A DNA stretch of 41,957 bases from Kitasatospora indigofera (GTDB lineage Bacteria > Actinomycetota > Actinomycetes > Streptomycetales > Streptomycetaceae): NCBI RefSeq assembly GCF_014655955.1, contig NZ_BNBO01000020.1:96373-138329 (forward strand), in the 5' to 3' direction. Below the pieces are notes generated by a model, which worked only from the letters and a program-made list of their open reading frames with translations, ran no database searches and had not been told where the DNA came from. The position numbers and the translations under genes are program-made. Below, one piece after another: positions 15,358 through 24,389 of the stretch. Within the stretch, counting starts at the first letter, position 1; every line of letters starts with the position of its first letter.

Positions 15358-16128
15358 TCAGATCTCCTCGGCTGCGCCGCGGACGGCGGGGCGGACGGTA
15401 CGGCGTTCGACGCGCTTCTCGGCGGGGCCGGCGGCGACCACCCGGTCGACGTACACGCCGGGCAGGTGGACGGCGTCCGGGGGCAGTTCACCGGGCTCGA
15501 CGATCCGCTCGGCCTCGACCAGGGTGATCCGGCCGGCCATCGCGCAGAGCGGGTTGAAGTTGCGGGCGGCGGCGTGGAAGACGCAGTTGCCGTGCCGGTC
15601 CGCCACGGCGGCGCGCACCAGGGCGAAGTCGGCGGTGACGGCCTCCTCCAGCAGGTACCGGCGGCCGCCGAACTCCCGTACCTCCTTGGGCGGTGAGGCC
15701 AGCGCCACCGACCCGTCGGCCGCGTAGCGCCAGGGCAGGCCGCCCTCCTCGACCTGGGTGCCGACGCCGGCCGGCGTGAAGAACGCCGGGATGCCCGAGC
15801 CGCCCGCGCGCAGCCGCTCGGCGAGGGTCCCCTGCGGGGTGAGCTCCACCTCCAGCTCGCCGCTCAGGTACTGGCGGGCGAACTCCTTGTTCTCCCCCAC
15901 GTAGGAGGAGGTCATCCGGGCGATCCGGCCGGCCCGGAGCAGCAGGCCGAGACCCCAGTCGTCGACGCCGCAGTTGTTGGACACCACCCGCAGCCCGGTC
16001 GGGCCGGCCTCGGCCAGCGCGTCGATCAGCGTCGAGGGGATGCCGCAGAGACCGAAGCCTCCGACGGCGAGCGTCGCCCCGTCGGGGATGTCCGCCACCG
16101 CCCGCGCCGAGGTCACCACCTTGTCCAT
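15358..16128 (-). CDS. scoA: 3-oxoacid CoA-transferase subunit A
   Basis: A 256-aa alpha subunit. It starts MDKVVTSARAVADIPDGATLAVGGFGLCGIPSTLI, the glycine-rich CoA-binding signature (GGFGLCGIP). It continues with LRVVSNNCGVDDWGLGLLLRAGRIARMTSSYVGEN and GGSGIPAFFTPAGVGT, all standard for family I transferases. It is the first gene of the scoA-scoB operon, reading left from the divergent region 16129-16448. Length and motifs are complete. Confidence 0.94.
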   Translation of the reverse strand: MDKVVTSARAVADIPDGATLAVGGFGLCGIPSTLIDALAEAGPTGLRVVSNNCGVDDWGLGLLLRAGRIARMTSSYVGENKEFARQYLSGELEVELTPQGTLAERLRAGGSGIPAFFTPAGVGTQVEEGGLPWRYAADGSVALASPPKEVREFGGRRYLLEEAVTADFALVRAAVADRHGNCVFHAAARNFNPLCAMAGRITLVEAERIVEPGELPPDAVHLPGVYVDRVVAAGPAEKRVERRTVRPAVRGAAEEI

Positions 16129-16243
16129 GTTCCTGCCTTCCGTCCGGGGAGCCGTGCCTTCGCTGCCTCCCCCCGGCGGCGGGAATCCGCGCAGGCCGGG
16201 GCGGTGAGGCCCTTTTCACTGTTCCGGCACCGCCCGCGGCTCG

Positions 16244-16324
16244 GCCATGTGCGCCCGCCACATGGCGCCGGGCCCAGGTGTTGCTGCCGCCCACATGTCC
16301 GGGCCCGGCCGCCGCTCCTAAGGT
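16244..16324 (+). promoter_or_regulatory. Divergent control region of scoAB and the ABC importer
   Basis: The 320-nt gap 16129-16448 contains a perfect inverted repeat GCCATGTG-N7-CACATGGC (16244-16266) and a further CACATG half-site (16292-16297). A rightward -10 TAAGGT (16319-16324) stands about 125 nt before the importer ATG. No clear -35 is present. The repeat lies centrally, where one regulator could control both directions. No regulator gene sits next to it. Confidence 0.55.
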
Positions 16325-16448
16325 CTCACCAACCACCCACCATGACCCCGCCGCCACCCGGAGCGTGACCCTCGGGGGGCGTCCGCACGGACGCTCCCGC
16401 ACCCCGGGCGGCGGCGGACGGCCACACACCCCCCGGGAGCCGACCACC

Positions 16449-17681
16449 ATGCGCATGCGCACCGCACACGTCGTCAGCAGCAGACCCCTGCAGGCGCTTT
16501 CCCTGCTGACGGCCGGCGCCCTGCTCACCGGCTGCGCCGCCGCCGGCACGGCCGGGTCCGACAAGGCCGCCGCGGGGGACGGCTCCCCCGTCAAGGTCGG
16601 CCTGGTGTACTCGCGCAGCGGTCCGCTGGCCGCGTACGGCAAGCAGTACCTGGACGGCTTCACCGCGGGTCTCGCCTACGCGACCAAGGGCACCAACAAG
16701 GTCGCCGGGCATCCGGTCGAGGTGACCGAGCAGGACGACGCCGGCGACCCGGCGAAGGCCGTGGCCGCGGCCAAGGACCTGGCGGGCAAGGGTTACAAGA
16801 TCCTCGCCGGCAGCACCGACTCCGGGGTGGCCCTCCAGGTGGCCCCGCTGGCCGCGCAGAACCACCTGCTGTTCATCAGCGGCGCGGCCGCCACCGACGC
16901 CCTGACCGGCATCAACAAGTACACCTTCCGCTCCGGGCGGCAGTCCTACCAGGACGTCCTCGCGGCGGGGACGCTGCTGCTCGGCGCCAAGGACAAGAAG
17001 GTCACCGTCCTCTCGCAGAACTCGGCGTTCGGCCAGGCCAACGTCGCCGCCGTGAAGTCCGCGCTGGAGGGCCAGGGCGCCGTGGTGACCTCGGTGCTGG
17101 CGCCGCCCAGCGCCACCGACCTGACCCCGTTCGCGCAGCAGGTGAAGGCCGGCTCCCCCGACCTGGTCTACGTGGCCTGGGCCGGCGCCAGCGCCCCCGC
17201 CCTGTGGACCGCGCTGGACCAGCAGGGCGTCCTGGACGCCGGCAAGGTGGTGACCGGGCTGGCCGGGACGGCCTCGTACCCGATCTTCGGGCCGGCCGCC
17301 GCCAAGATCTCCTTCCTGGCGCACTACTTCCCCGGCGCGGCCGGCGGCAACGAGGCCGAGAAGGCGATGCTGGACGGCGTCGCCAAGGCCGGCGGCACGC
17401 CCGACCTGTTCAACCCGGACGGCTTCACCGCCGCCCAGATGATCGTGCACGCCGTCGAGGCGGGCAGCCCCACCGACACCGCCGCCATGGTCAAGGCCCT
17501 GGAGGACTGGCGGTTCGCCGGGCCCAAGGGCGACGAGCAGGTCCGCGCCGAGGACCACGCGCTGCTGCAGCCGATGTTCACCGCCCGGCTGAACGGCCAG
17601 GGGCCCGACGCCAAGCCGGAGTTGCTGCACGTCCTGCCCATGTCGGCGGCCGCGCCGACGGTCAAGACGATCGCGGGCTGA
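16449..17681 (+). CDS. ABC-transporter substrate-binding lipoprotein (branched-chain-amino-acid type)
   Basis: A 410-aa type 1 binding protein (LivJ-like, Peripla_BP_6). The N-terminus is a lipoprotein signal with lipobox LLTGC, lipidated at Cys29. The mature domain reads VKVGLVYSRSGPLAAYGKQYLDGFTAGL, TEQDDAGDPAKAVAAAKDLAGK, ILAGSTDSGVALQVAPLAAQ and FGQANVAAVKSALEGQGAVV, the two-lobe pattern of the family. The ATG at 16449 is chosen for the lipobox; GGGAG lies upstream. It is the first gene of a five-gene importer operon. Ligands of this class include branched amino acids, amides, urea and aromatic acids. The divergent CoA-transferase hints at an organic acid, but this is not shown. Confidence 0.92.
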   Translation: MRMRTAHVVSSRPLQALSLLTAGALLTGCAAAGTAGSDKAAAGDGSPVKVGLVYSRSGPLAAYGKQYLDGFTAGLAYATKGTNKVAGHPVEVTEQDDAGDPAKAVAAAKDLAGKGYKILAGSTDSGVALQVAPLAAQNHLLFISGAAATDALTGINKYTFRSGRQSYQDVLAAGTLLLGAKDKKVTVLSQNSAFGQANVAAVKSALEGQGAVVTSVLAPPSATDLTPFAQQVKAGSPDLVYVAWAGASAPALWTALDQQGVLDAGKVVTGLAGTASYPIFGPAAAKISFLAHYFPGAAGGNEAEKAMLDGVAKAGGTPDLFNPDGFTAAQMIVHAVEAGSPTDTAAMVKALEDWRFAGPKGDEQVRAEDHALLQPMFTARLNGQGPDAKPELLHVLPMSAAAPTVKTIAG

Positions 17682-17684
17682 CCG

Positions 17685-18497
17685 ATGGCATCCCCGAACA
17701 CCGCACCACGGGGTGACGCCGGGGGCGCCGGGAGCGGGCGGGCGGCCGCCCTCGCGCCCCCCGTGCTCCGGCTGCGCGGCCTCGGCTGGCGCGTCGGTGG
17801 CGCCACCATCGTCGAGGACGTCTCCTTCGACGTCCAGGAGGGCGAGTTCCTCGCCTTCATCGGCCCGAACGGCGCCGGCAAGACCTCCCTGTTCAACCTG
17901 ATCAGCGGCCTCAACCCGGCCACCGCCGGCAGCATCGAGCTCGACGGTGCCGAGATCACCGCGCGGCCCGCGCACGCCCGGGCCCGGCTCGGCCTCGGCC
18001 GGACCTTCCAGACCTCCAGCCTGTGGCCGGCCATGTCGGTGGCCGATCACGTCCGGCTGGCCGCGCAGGCCGCCGGCGGCGGCTCGTACCGGATCTGGCG
18101 CCGGGCCGGCGGGTACGCCCGGCAGGTCGGCGGCGCCCTGGAGCGCACCGGCCTGGGGCACCGCGCCGAGACCCCGGCCCGGGAGCTCTCGCACGGCGAG
18201 AAGCGCAAACTCGAACTGGCAGTCCTGCTGGTGGGCGATCCCCGTCTGATGCTGCTGGACGAGCCGATGGCCGGGGTGAGCGCCGAGGAGGTCCCGGCGC
18301 TCACCGAGCTGATCCGCTCGCTGCACCGCGAGGAGGGCCGCACCGTGCTGATGGTCGAACACCACATGGACGTCCTGCTGGGCCTGGCCGACCGGCTCGC
18401 CGTGATGCACCACGGCACCCTGCTCGCCCTGGACACGCCGCAGGCCGTGATGGCCGACGCCACCGTGCAGCAGGCCTACCTCGGGGAGGAACTGTGA
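17685..18497 (+). CDS. ABC-transporter ATPase (LivG-like)
   Basis: A 270-aa ATPase. Walker A GPNGAGKT is at about residues 60-67, followed by GRTFQTSSLWPAMSVADHV (Q-loop region), the signature LSHGEKRKLELA, Walker B LMLLDEPMAGV, and the switch His in VLMVEHHMDVLLGLADR. The LSHGE signature and the A-G-V after Walker B are typical of the LivG half of branched-chain-type importers. The first 25 residues are a disordered extension. It starts 3 nt after the binding-protein stop. Confidence 0.93.
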   Translation: MASPNTAPRGDAGGAGSGRAAALAPPVLRLRGLGWRVGGATIVEDVSFDVQEGEFLAFIGPNGAGKTSLFNLISGLNPATAGSIELDGAEITARPAHARARLGLGRTFQTSSLWPAMSVADHVRLAAQAAGGGSYRIWRRAGGYARQVGGALERTGLGHRAETPARELSHGEKRKLELAVLLVGDPRLMLLDEPMAGVSAEEVPALTELIRSLHREEGRTVLMVEHHMDVLLGLADRLAVMHHGTLLALDTPQAVMADATVQQAYLGEEL

Positions 18498-19393
18498 ACG
18501 CCGAAGCCCAGGGCGGTCAGGCCCTGAGCGGTCAGGCCCTGAGCGGTCGCGCCGAGAGCGTGGCGAGCCTGCTGCGGGTCAGGGACCTGCGGGTCGTGAT
18601 CGGCGGCCGGCACATCCTGCACGGCGTCGACCTGGACGTCCGGGCGCACGGCGTCACCGCCCTGCTCGGGCGCAACGGCGCCGGCAAGACCACCACCGTG
18701 CGCGGCATCCTCGGCCTGGTGCCGCGCACCGGCAGCGTGCTGTTCGACGGGACGGAGACCGTCCGGCTGGCCACCCACGCCCTGGTCCGGCGCGGGATCG
18801 GCTACGCCCCCGAGGACCGGGGCGTGTTCGCCGGGCTCAGCGTCGCCGAGAACCTGCGGCTGGCCGAGCGGCCGGGGGCGGGAGAGCCCGCGTACGCCCT
18901 GGTGCACGAGCTGTTCCCGGAGCTGCGGCAGCGCGCCCGGCAGCCGGCCGGGACGCTCTCCGGCGGCCAGCAGCAGATGGTCGCGATCTCCCGCACCCTG
19001 CTCAACGGCAACCGTCTGATCATCGCCGACGAACCCACCAAGGGCCTGGCGCCCAAGGTCGTCACCGAGGTCGCCCAGGTGCTGGAGCGGGCGGCCGAGG
19101 CCGTCCCCGTCCTGCTGGTCGAGCAGAACCTCGCGATGGTCCGCCGGCTGGCCGAGCACTGCGTCGTGCTGGCCGACGGCCGGACCGCGCACCACGGCCC
19201 CGCCGCCGAACTGCTCACCGACGCCGAGGCCACCCGCCGGCTGCTCGGCGTCGGACGCCACCAGGGCGCCGCCGGACCTGACGCCACCGGACCCGACGCC
19301 ACCGACCGGGCCCCCACCGGCGGTCCGTCCGCCGACCGGACCGCCGTCGACGCGCCGCCGGCCGCCCGCCCCCACACCGACAGGGAACACTGA
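18494..19393 (+). CDS. ABC-transporter ATPase (LivF-like)
   Basis: A 299-aa ATPase with Walker A GRNGAGKT (residues 59-66), GIGYAPEDRGVFAGLSVAENL, signature LSGGQQQM, Walker B LIIADEPTKGLAP and switch region LLVEQNLAM, the LivF type. The GTG start overlaps the previous stop (GTGA). The N-terminus holds two QALSG repeats from a 15-bp tandem duplication (18515-18544). The last 45 residues are a disordered Pro/Ala/Thr tail longer than usual for LivF. It pairs with the preceding LivG-like subunit. Confidence 0.93.
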   Translation: MNAEAQGGQALSGQALSGRAESVASLLRVRDLRVVIGGRHILHGVDLDVRAHGVTALLGRNGAGKTTTVRGILGLVPRTGSVLFDGTETVRLATHALVRRGIGYAPEDRGVFAGLSVAENLRLAERPGAGEPAYALVHELFPELRQRARQPAGTLSGGQQQMVAISRTLLNGNRLIIADEPTKGLAPKVVTEVAQVLERAAEAVPVLLVEQNLAMVRRLAEHCVVLADGRTAHHGPAAELLTDAEATRRLLGVGRHQGAAGPDATGPDATDRAPTGGPSADRTAVDAPPAARPHTDREH

Positions 19394-20280
19394 TGTCGAC
19401 CGTCGTCCTGCTCACCCTCACCGGGCTGGGGCTGGGAGCGCTGTACTTCCTGGTCGCCTCCGGCCTGTCGCTGATCTTCGGCCTGATGGACGTCCTGAAC
19501 TTCGCCCACGGCGCCCTGCTGAGCGTCGGCGCGTACGGCACCTGGTGGGCCGCCTCCGGGCACCTGCCCGGCGCCGGCGCCGACGGCCCCGGCTTCGTCC
19601 TGGCGGTCGCCTTCGGCACGGCGGCCGGCACCCTCGCCGCCGTGCTGCTCGAACTGGCCGTCATCCGCCCGTTGTACGAGCGCCCGCGCGAACAGGTGCT
19701 CGCCACCGTCGGCGTCGGCCTGGCCCTGCCGGCCCTGCTCTCGGCGATCTGGGGGGCCGACGCCCGCCCGTTCCCCGGGCCCGCCGCGCTGACCGGGACG
19801 TTCGGGCTGCTCGGCGCCCAGGTGCCGGTCAACCGGCTGGTGCTGATCGCCGCCGCGCTCGCCGTGCTGGCGGTGCTCAAGCTGTTCCTCGGGCGCACCC
19901 GGCACGGGCTGGTGGTGCGGGCCGGCGTCGAGGACCGGGCCATGGTCACCGCGCTCGGCATCGACGTCCGCAAGGCGTTCACCCTGGTCTTCGCCATCGG
20001 GGGTGCGGCCGCCGCCCTCGGCGGGGCGCTCGGCGGCCTCTACTTCGGTTCCGTCGACCCGGGCCAGGGCACCTCGCTGCTCATCTTCGCCTTCGTGGTC
20101 GTGGTGATGGGCGGCATGGGCTCGGTCGGCGGCGCCGCCCTCGCGTCCGTCGCCGTCGGGCTCGTCCAGCAGTTCGCCAACTACTACACCACCGCCGGGC
20201 TCGGCGACCTCGCCGTCGTCGTCCTGCTCGCCGCCCTGCTGCTCGTCCGGCCGAGCGGACTCACCGGGAGACTCGCATGA
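19393..20280 (+). CDS. ABC-transporter permease (LivH-like)
   Basis: A 295-aa membrane subunit with about eight hydrophobic segments. It starts MSTVVLLTLTGLGLGALYFLVASGLSLIFGLMDVLNFAHGALLSVGAY, the classic LivH opening (SGLSLIFGxMxxxNFAHG). The coupling-helix region is KAFTLVFAIGGAAAALGGALGG, with VVVVMGGMGSVGGA toward the end. The start overlaps the previous stop by one base (TGATG). It forms the heterodimeric channel with the next gene. Confidence 0.93.
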   Translation: MSTVVLLTLTGLGLGALYFLVASGLSLIFGLMDVLNFAHGALLSVGAYGTWWAASGHLPGAGADGPGFVLAVAFGTAAGTLAAVLLELAVIRPLYERPREQVLATVGVGLALPALLSAIWGADARPFPGPAALTGTFGLLGAQVPVNRLVLIAAALAVLAVLKLFLGRTRHGLVVRAGVEDRAMVTALGIDVRKAFTLVFAIGGAAAALGGALGGLYFGSVDPGQGTSLLIFAFVVVVMGGMGSVGGAALASVAVGLVQQFANYYTTAGLGDLAVVVLLAALLLVRPSGLTGRLA

Positions 20281-21407
20281 CCACCGCCACGCCCGAGCAG
20301 ACCGAGGTGGGCGCCCCGCCCGCCGCACCGGCGGCCGACCGGCTGCGCCGGCTGACCCGCTGGTGGCCCGCCGCACCGCTGCTCGTCCTGCTCACCGCGC
20401 CCTGGAGCTCGCTGCCGCTGCCCGGCCTGCTGGACGGCCCGCTCGGCAGCCCCGGCAGCCTCCAACTGATCGCCCTGTGCCTGCTGTTCGGCGCCCTCGC
20501 GACCGGGTACGACCTGCTGCTCGGCCGCACCGGACTGCTCTCCTTCGGCCACGCCCTCTACTTCGCCACCGGCACCTACGCGACCAACACCGTGATGCTG
20601 CAGGCCGGCCTGCCGTTCCTGCCGTCCGCGCTGCTCGGGCTGCTGGGCGGGGTCGCGCTGGCGGCCCTGCTGGGCTCGGTCAGCCTGCGGATGAGCGGCA
20701 TCGGCTTCTCCATGGTGACCCTGGCGTTCGCCCAGGCCGGCTCGATCCTGGTGGAGCGCGACCCGGGCGGCTTCACCGGCGGCGAGGAGGGCCGGGCGGC
20801 CCCCGCCGAGCAGCTCCCCGCCGCCCTGGTGGGGATCGAGCACACCGCCAACCTGTACTGGATCGCGCTCGCCTACCTGGTACTGACCCTGGCCGTGGTG
20901 CACCGGGTCGTGCACTCCCGCACCGGCCGGGTCTGGGAGGGCATCAGGGAGAACGAGCGCCGGGTCGAGGTGCTGGGCCTGCGCCCGTACGGGTTCAAGC
21001 TGGTGGCCTTCGTGCTGGCCGGCACCCTGGCCGCGCTCGGCGGCATCGTCTACCTGCTGCTCACCGGCGGCGCCACCCCGCAGACCACCACCTCGGACTT
21101 CACCCTCTCGCTGCTGGTGATGGTCGTCCTCGGCGGCTCCGGGACACGCTGGGGCCCGCTGGTCGGCGGCGTCCTCTACACCTGGGCCGACCACCGCCTG
21201 GGCGACCTGGCCGGCTCCGGCGCGGTGGCCGGCCTGCCCGCCGTCCTGCGGGTGCCGCTCTCGCAACCGCTGTTCCTGCTGGGCACACTGTTCGTGCTGG
21301 TGGTCTACCTGCTGCCGGGCGGCGTGGTGCGCCTGCCCGGCCGGCTGCGGGCCGCTCGGGAGCGCTCCCGCCGAGTGACGGAGCGTTCCCGCCGAGTGAC
21401 CCGGTGA
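20277..21407 (+). CDS. ABC-transporter permease (LivM-like)
   Basis: A 376-aa membrane subunit. After a polar N-terminus it reads LIALCLLFGALATGYDLLLGRTGLLSFGHALYFATGTYA, the LivM hallmark (GxxGLLSFGHA). Further blocks are RMSGIGFSMVTLAFAQ, GRVWEGIRENERRVEVLGL (coupling region) and VMVVLGGSGTRWGPLVGGVLYT. The start overlaps the previous stop by 4 nt (ATGA). The C-terminus carries a short duplicated RERSRRVT, from a direct repeat near 21359-21403. Confidence 0.93.
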   Translation: MTTATPEQTEVGAPPAAPAADRLRRLTRWWPAAPLLVLLTAPWSSLPLPGLLDGPLGSPGSLQLIALCLLFGALATGYDLLLGRTGLLSFGHALYFATGTYATNTVMLQAGLPFLPSALLGLLGGVALAALLGSVSLRMSGIGFSMVTLAFAQAGSILVERDPGGFTGGEEGRAAPAEQLPAALVGIEHTANLYWIALAYLVLTLAVVHRVVHSRTGRVWEGIRENERRVEVLGLRPYGFKLVAFVLAGTLAALGGIVYLLLTGGATPQTTTSDFTLSLLVMVVLGGSGTRWGPLVGGVLYTWADHRLGDLAGSGAVAGLPAVLRVPLSQPLFLLGTLFVLVVYLLPGGVVRLPGRLRAARERSRRVTERSRRVTR

Positions 21408-21444
21408 CCCGTGGCGGGCAGCCGGCCGACCGAAGGAGACCACC

Positions 21445-22377
21445 TTGACGTACCAGACGCCCGAGGGCGACGCAGCGGGCCGGCCGGAGGAGTTGACGGT
21501 GCCCGTCACCGGCGGCCGGCTGGCCGTGCTGCGCTGGCCGGCCACCACCCCCGACGCCCCGGTGGTGCTCGCCGTGCACGGCATCACCGCCAACGCGCTG
21601 TCCTGGGGCCCGGTCGCCCGGCTGCTGGCCGGGCGGGTCACCCTGATCGCCCCCGACCTGCGCGGCCGGGCGGCCAGCGCCGGGCTGCCCGGCCCGTACG
21701 GGATCCCCGCGCACGCCGCGGACGTCGCGGCGCTCGCCGAGGCGCTGGGCCTGCGCGACGCCGTGCTCACCGGCCACTCGATGGGGGCCTTCGTCGCCGC
21801 GCTGACCGCCGTCCGGGACCCGGCGCGGTTCGCCTCGGTGCTGCTGGTGGACGGCGGCGTGGGGTTCCCCGCCCCGACCGGGCTGACGCCGGACGAGCTG
21901 ATCACCGCCGTCATCGGCCCGGCCATGCAGCGGCTGTCCATGACCTTCCCCGACCGGGACGCCTACCGCGCCTTCTGGCAGGCCCACCCGGCCTTCGCCG
22001 GGAGCTGGTCGCCGTCGGTCGACGCCTACGTCCAGCGCGACCTGGTGGGGCACGAGCCCGAGCTGCGCTCCTCCTGCCTGATCGACGCCGTCCGGGTGGA
22101 CGGGGTGGGCCTGTTCGCCCCGGAGGTGCTCGCCGCCGTGCACCGGATCCCGCTGCCCGCCCGCCTGTTGTGGGCCGAGCGGGGCCTGCTGGACGAGCCG
22201 CAGGGCCTGTACGACGAGCAGCGCCTGAAGGCCGCCGGGCTGGACCGTGAGCGGGTGCCGGCCGAGCAGGTGCCCGGCACCAACCACTACACCCTGCTGA
22301 TCGGGGAGGACGGCGCCGGCGTGGTCGCCCGGCACCTGCTGACGGCCGCCGGCCTGCCGGCGGACCGACTCGGGTAG
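21445..22377 (+). CDS. Alpha/beta-fold hydrolase at the end of the importer operon
   Basis: A 310-aa cytoplasmic alpha/beta hydrolase. The oxyanion region is VVLAVHGITANALSWG, the nucleophile Ser112 sits in LTGHSMGAF (GxSxG), and the catalytic His is in VPGTNHYTLLIGEDGA near the C-terminus. The TTG start has GAAGGAG (21432-21438) at good spacing and lies 37 nt after the last permease, so it is probably co-transcribed. The substrate could be an ester, lactone or amide that, after import and cleavage, gives an acid for the divergent CoA-transferase. This chain of use is inference. An alternative reading is a lipase-like housekeeping hydrolase. Confidence 0.85.
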   Translation: MTYQTPEGDAAGRPEELTVPVTGGRLAVLRWPATTPDAPVVLAVHGITANALSWGPVARLLAGRVTLIAPDLRGRAASAGLPGPYGIPAHAADVAALAEALGLRDAVLTGHSMGAFVAALTAVRDPARFASVLLVDGGVGFPAPTGLTPDELITAVIGPAMQRLSMTFPDRDAYRAFWQAHPAFAGSWSPSVDAYVQRDLVGHEPELRSSCLIDAVRVDGVGLFAPEVLAAVHRIPLPARLLWAERGLLDEPQGLYDEQRLKAAGLDRERVPAEQVPGTNHYTLLIGEDGAGVVARHLLTAAGLPADRLG

Positions 22378-22813
22378 GGCCCGGGCAGCCGCACCCGGGC
22401 GGCCGCACCGCCCGCCGCCCACCACGTGCCCGCCCCACCGCCCGCCCCACGTGCCCGCCCGCCGCCGGGCGGGCGGTGGGGCGGCGCTTCGGTGCGCCCG
22501 CGCCCGGGCCGGCCACGCACCCGGCCCGCCAGGAACGGCGGGAGGACCAGGAACACCCGGAACACCCGGACCGCCCGAACGGCAGGGACAGCAGGGACAG
22601 CAGGGACAGCAGCAGGATGGGAGCGGCCGGCCGCCCGGACAATGGCGCCGCCTGCCATCCGCGACCGGCCGGTGTGTGCGGCCGCCACGTATCGGCCCGG
22701 TCCCGGCCGGCCGTACCGTCCGGCATCAGCAACATGAGTGGGCGGCCCCCGCCGCCGAGGTCCCCGCGGACCGCGGCGGCCGCCGCCTCCCCCACCCCAC
22801 TCAAGGAGTACCC
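22378..22813 (+). other. Intergenic stretch with short tandem repeats
   Basis: No gene is supported in these 436 nt. A 9-bp tandem repeat GCAGGGACA occurs three times at 22582-22608, and GAACACCCG occurs twice just before it (22551-22568). TACCGT near 22713 may be the -10 of the esterase gene. Start codons in this stretch lead only to Arg/Pro-rich, unlikely frames. Confidence 0.5.
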
Positions 22814-24283
22814 GTGCGTCCCTCCGTCCTGCGCAGACTCCTGCGCCGCGTCACCTTCACCGCGGTGCTGGGCCTGGTCGCCACCGGGCTGGTCACCACC
22901 GCGTCCACCGGCCCGGCCGCGGCCGCCGGCTCCCTCCAGCAGGTCAGCAACTTCGGCACCAACCCCGGGAACCTGGCGATGTACGCGTACACGCCGACCG
23001 GCCTGCCGGCGGGCGCCCCGCTGGTGGTGGCCCTGCACGGCTGCACGCAGAACGCCAACGACTACTTCACCCACTCGGGTTGGCAGAAGTACGCCGACCT
23101 GTGGGGCTTCGCGGTGGTCTTCCCGCAGACCAACTCGGCCAACAACAGCTCCTCCTGCTTCAGTTGGTTCGACGCGACCAGGAACACCCGGGGCAAGGGC
23201 GAGGCCGCCTCGGTGGTGCAGATGGTGAACACCGCCGCGGCGCAGTACGGTTCGGACACCCACCGGGTCTTCGTGACCGGCCTGTCGGCCGGCGGCGGGA
23301 TGACCGCCGACCTGCTGGCGGCCTACCCGGACGTGTTCGCCGGCGGCGCCGTCGACTCCGGCCTGCCGGCCCAGTGCGCCACCACGCTGACCGCCGCCTC
23401 CGGCTGCCAGCAGAACAACCAGAACCTCACCCCGGCCCAGTGGGGCGACAAGGTCCGGGCCGCCAACCCTGGTTACACCGGCCCGTGGCCGCGGGTCGCC
23501 ATCTGGCAGGGCACCGCCGACTACACCGTCTACCCGGTGAACGCCAGCGAACTGCGCGACCAGTGGACCAACGTCTGGGGCATCGGCCAGAGCGCCTCCA
23601 GCACCCAGTCCCTGCCCGGCAGCACCACGCTGTCCGTCTACAACGACACGGCCGGCAAGCCCGCCGTCGAGCTGTACTCGGTGGCCGGGATGGGCCACGG
23701 CCTGCCGATCGCCCCCGGCTCCGGCGCCGACCAGTGCGGCAGCACCGGCGCGTACTTCCTCAGCACCATCTGCTCCAGCTACTGGACGGCGAAGTTCTGG
23801 GGCCTGGACGGTGCTCCCACCGGCGGCGGCACCGGTACGCTGCCCGCCCCGGCCGGCCTGGGCGTCACCGGCAGCACCGACAGCACGGTCTCGCTGTCCT
23901 GGACCGCCGTCCCCGGCGCGGTCTCCTACACCGTCTACCGCGACGGCTCCGCGGCCGGCAGCACCGGCCCGGCCTCGTTCACCGACAGCGGGCTGACCGC
24001 CGCCACCTCCTACGGCTACACCGTCGCGGCGGTCGACTCCGCCGGGAACACCGGTGCCCGCTCCGCCGCCGTGACGGCCACCACCACCGGCTCCCGGCCG
24101 CAGTGCTTCACCGCCAGCAACTACGCCCATGTGGCGGCCGGCCGGGCGCACCAGAGCGGCGGCATCGCGTACGCCAACGGCTCCAACCAGAACCTGGGCC
24201 TGTGGAACACCTTCGTCACCCACACCCTGGCGCAGACCTCTCCCGGCTGGTTCGTGCTCGCCGACGCGGGCTGCCCGGCCTGA
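22814..24283 (+). CDS. Secreted PHB-depolymerase-family esterase with FN3 and substrate-binding domains
   Basis: A 489-aa exported esterase. The signal peptide (1-37) ends PAAAAG. The catalytic domain (about 40-340) of the esterase PHB family has the oxyanion region VVALHGCTQNANDYF, nucleophile Ser158 in GLSAGGG, Asp236 in WQGTADYTVYP and His295 in GMGHG. A fibronectin type III domain follows (about 345-430, PAGLGVTGSTDSTVSLSW). The C-terminal domain (CFTASNYAHVAAGRAHQ ... GWFVLADAGCPA) resembles the substrate-binding domain of polyhydroxyalkanoate depolymerases. Polyester or acetyl/feruloyl ester hydrolysis outside the cell is expected. GTG 22814 has AAGGAG 5 nt upstream. Confidence 0.9.
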   Translation: MRPSVLRRLLRRVTFTAVLGLVATGLVTTASTGPAAAAGSLQQVSNFGTNPGNLAMYAYTPTGLPAGAPLVVALHGCTQNANDYFTHSGWQKYADLWGFAVVFPQTNSANNSSSCFSWFDATRNTRGKGEAASVVQMVNTAAAQYGSDTHRVFVTGLSAGGGMTADLLAAYPDVFAGGAVDSGLPAQCATTLTAASGCQQNNQNLTPAQWGDKVRAANPGYTGPWPRVAIWQGTADYTVYPVNASELRDQWTNVWGIGQSASSTQSLPGSTTLSVYNDTAGKPAVELYSVAGMGHGLPIAPGSGADQCGSTGAYFLSTICSSYWTAKFWGLDGAPTGGGTGTLPAPAGLGVTGSTDSTVSLSWTAVPGAVSYTVYRDGSAAGSTGPASFTDSGLTAATSYGYTVAAVDSAGNTGARSAAVTATTTGSRPQCFTASNYAHVAAGRAHQSGGIAYANGSNQNLGLWNTFVTHTLAQTSPGWFVLADAGCPA

Positions 24284-24312
24284 CGCCGCGCACCCGCGTC
24301 GCCGCGCAGCAC

Positions 24313-24362
24313 GACGCCGGACGGCCCGGCCCCGGTCGATCGGGGCCGAGCCGTCCGGCGTC
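24313..24362. terminator. Bidirectional hairpin terminator between esterase and snapalysin genes
   Basis: A perfect 13-bp stem (24313-24325 with 24350-24362) with an inner GGCCCCG/CGGGGCC stem, between two convergent genes. Confidence 0.8.
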
Positions 24363-24389
24363 AGGCCTTCCGGTTCCGGTGCGGCGGGA

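Noticed and set aside
18515..18544. 15-bp tandem repeat at the start of the LivF-like gene as a regulatory element
   Set aside because: It is in frame and simply encodes QALSG twice in a disordered N-terminus.
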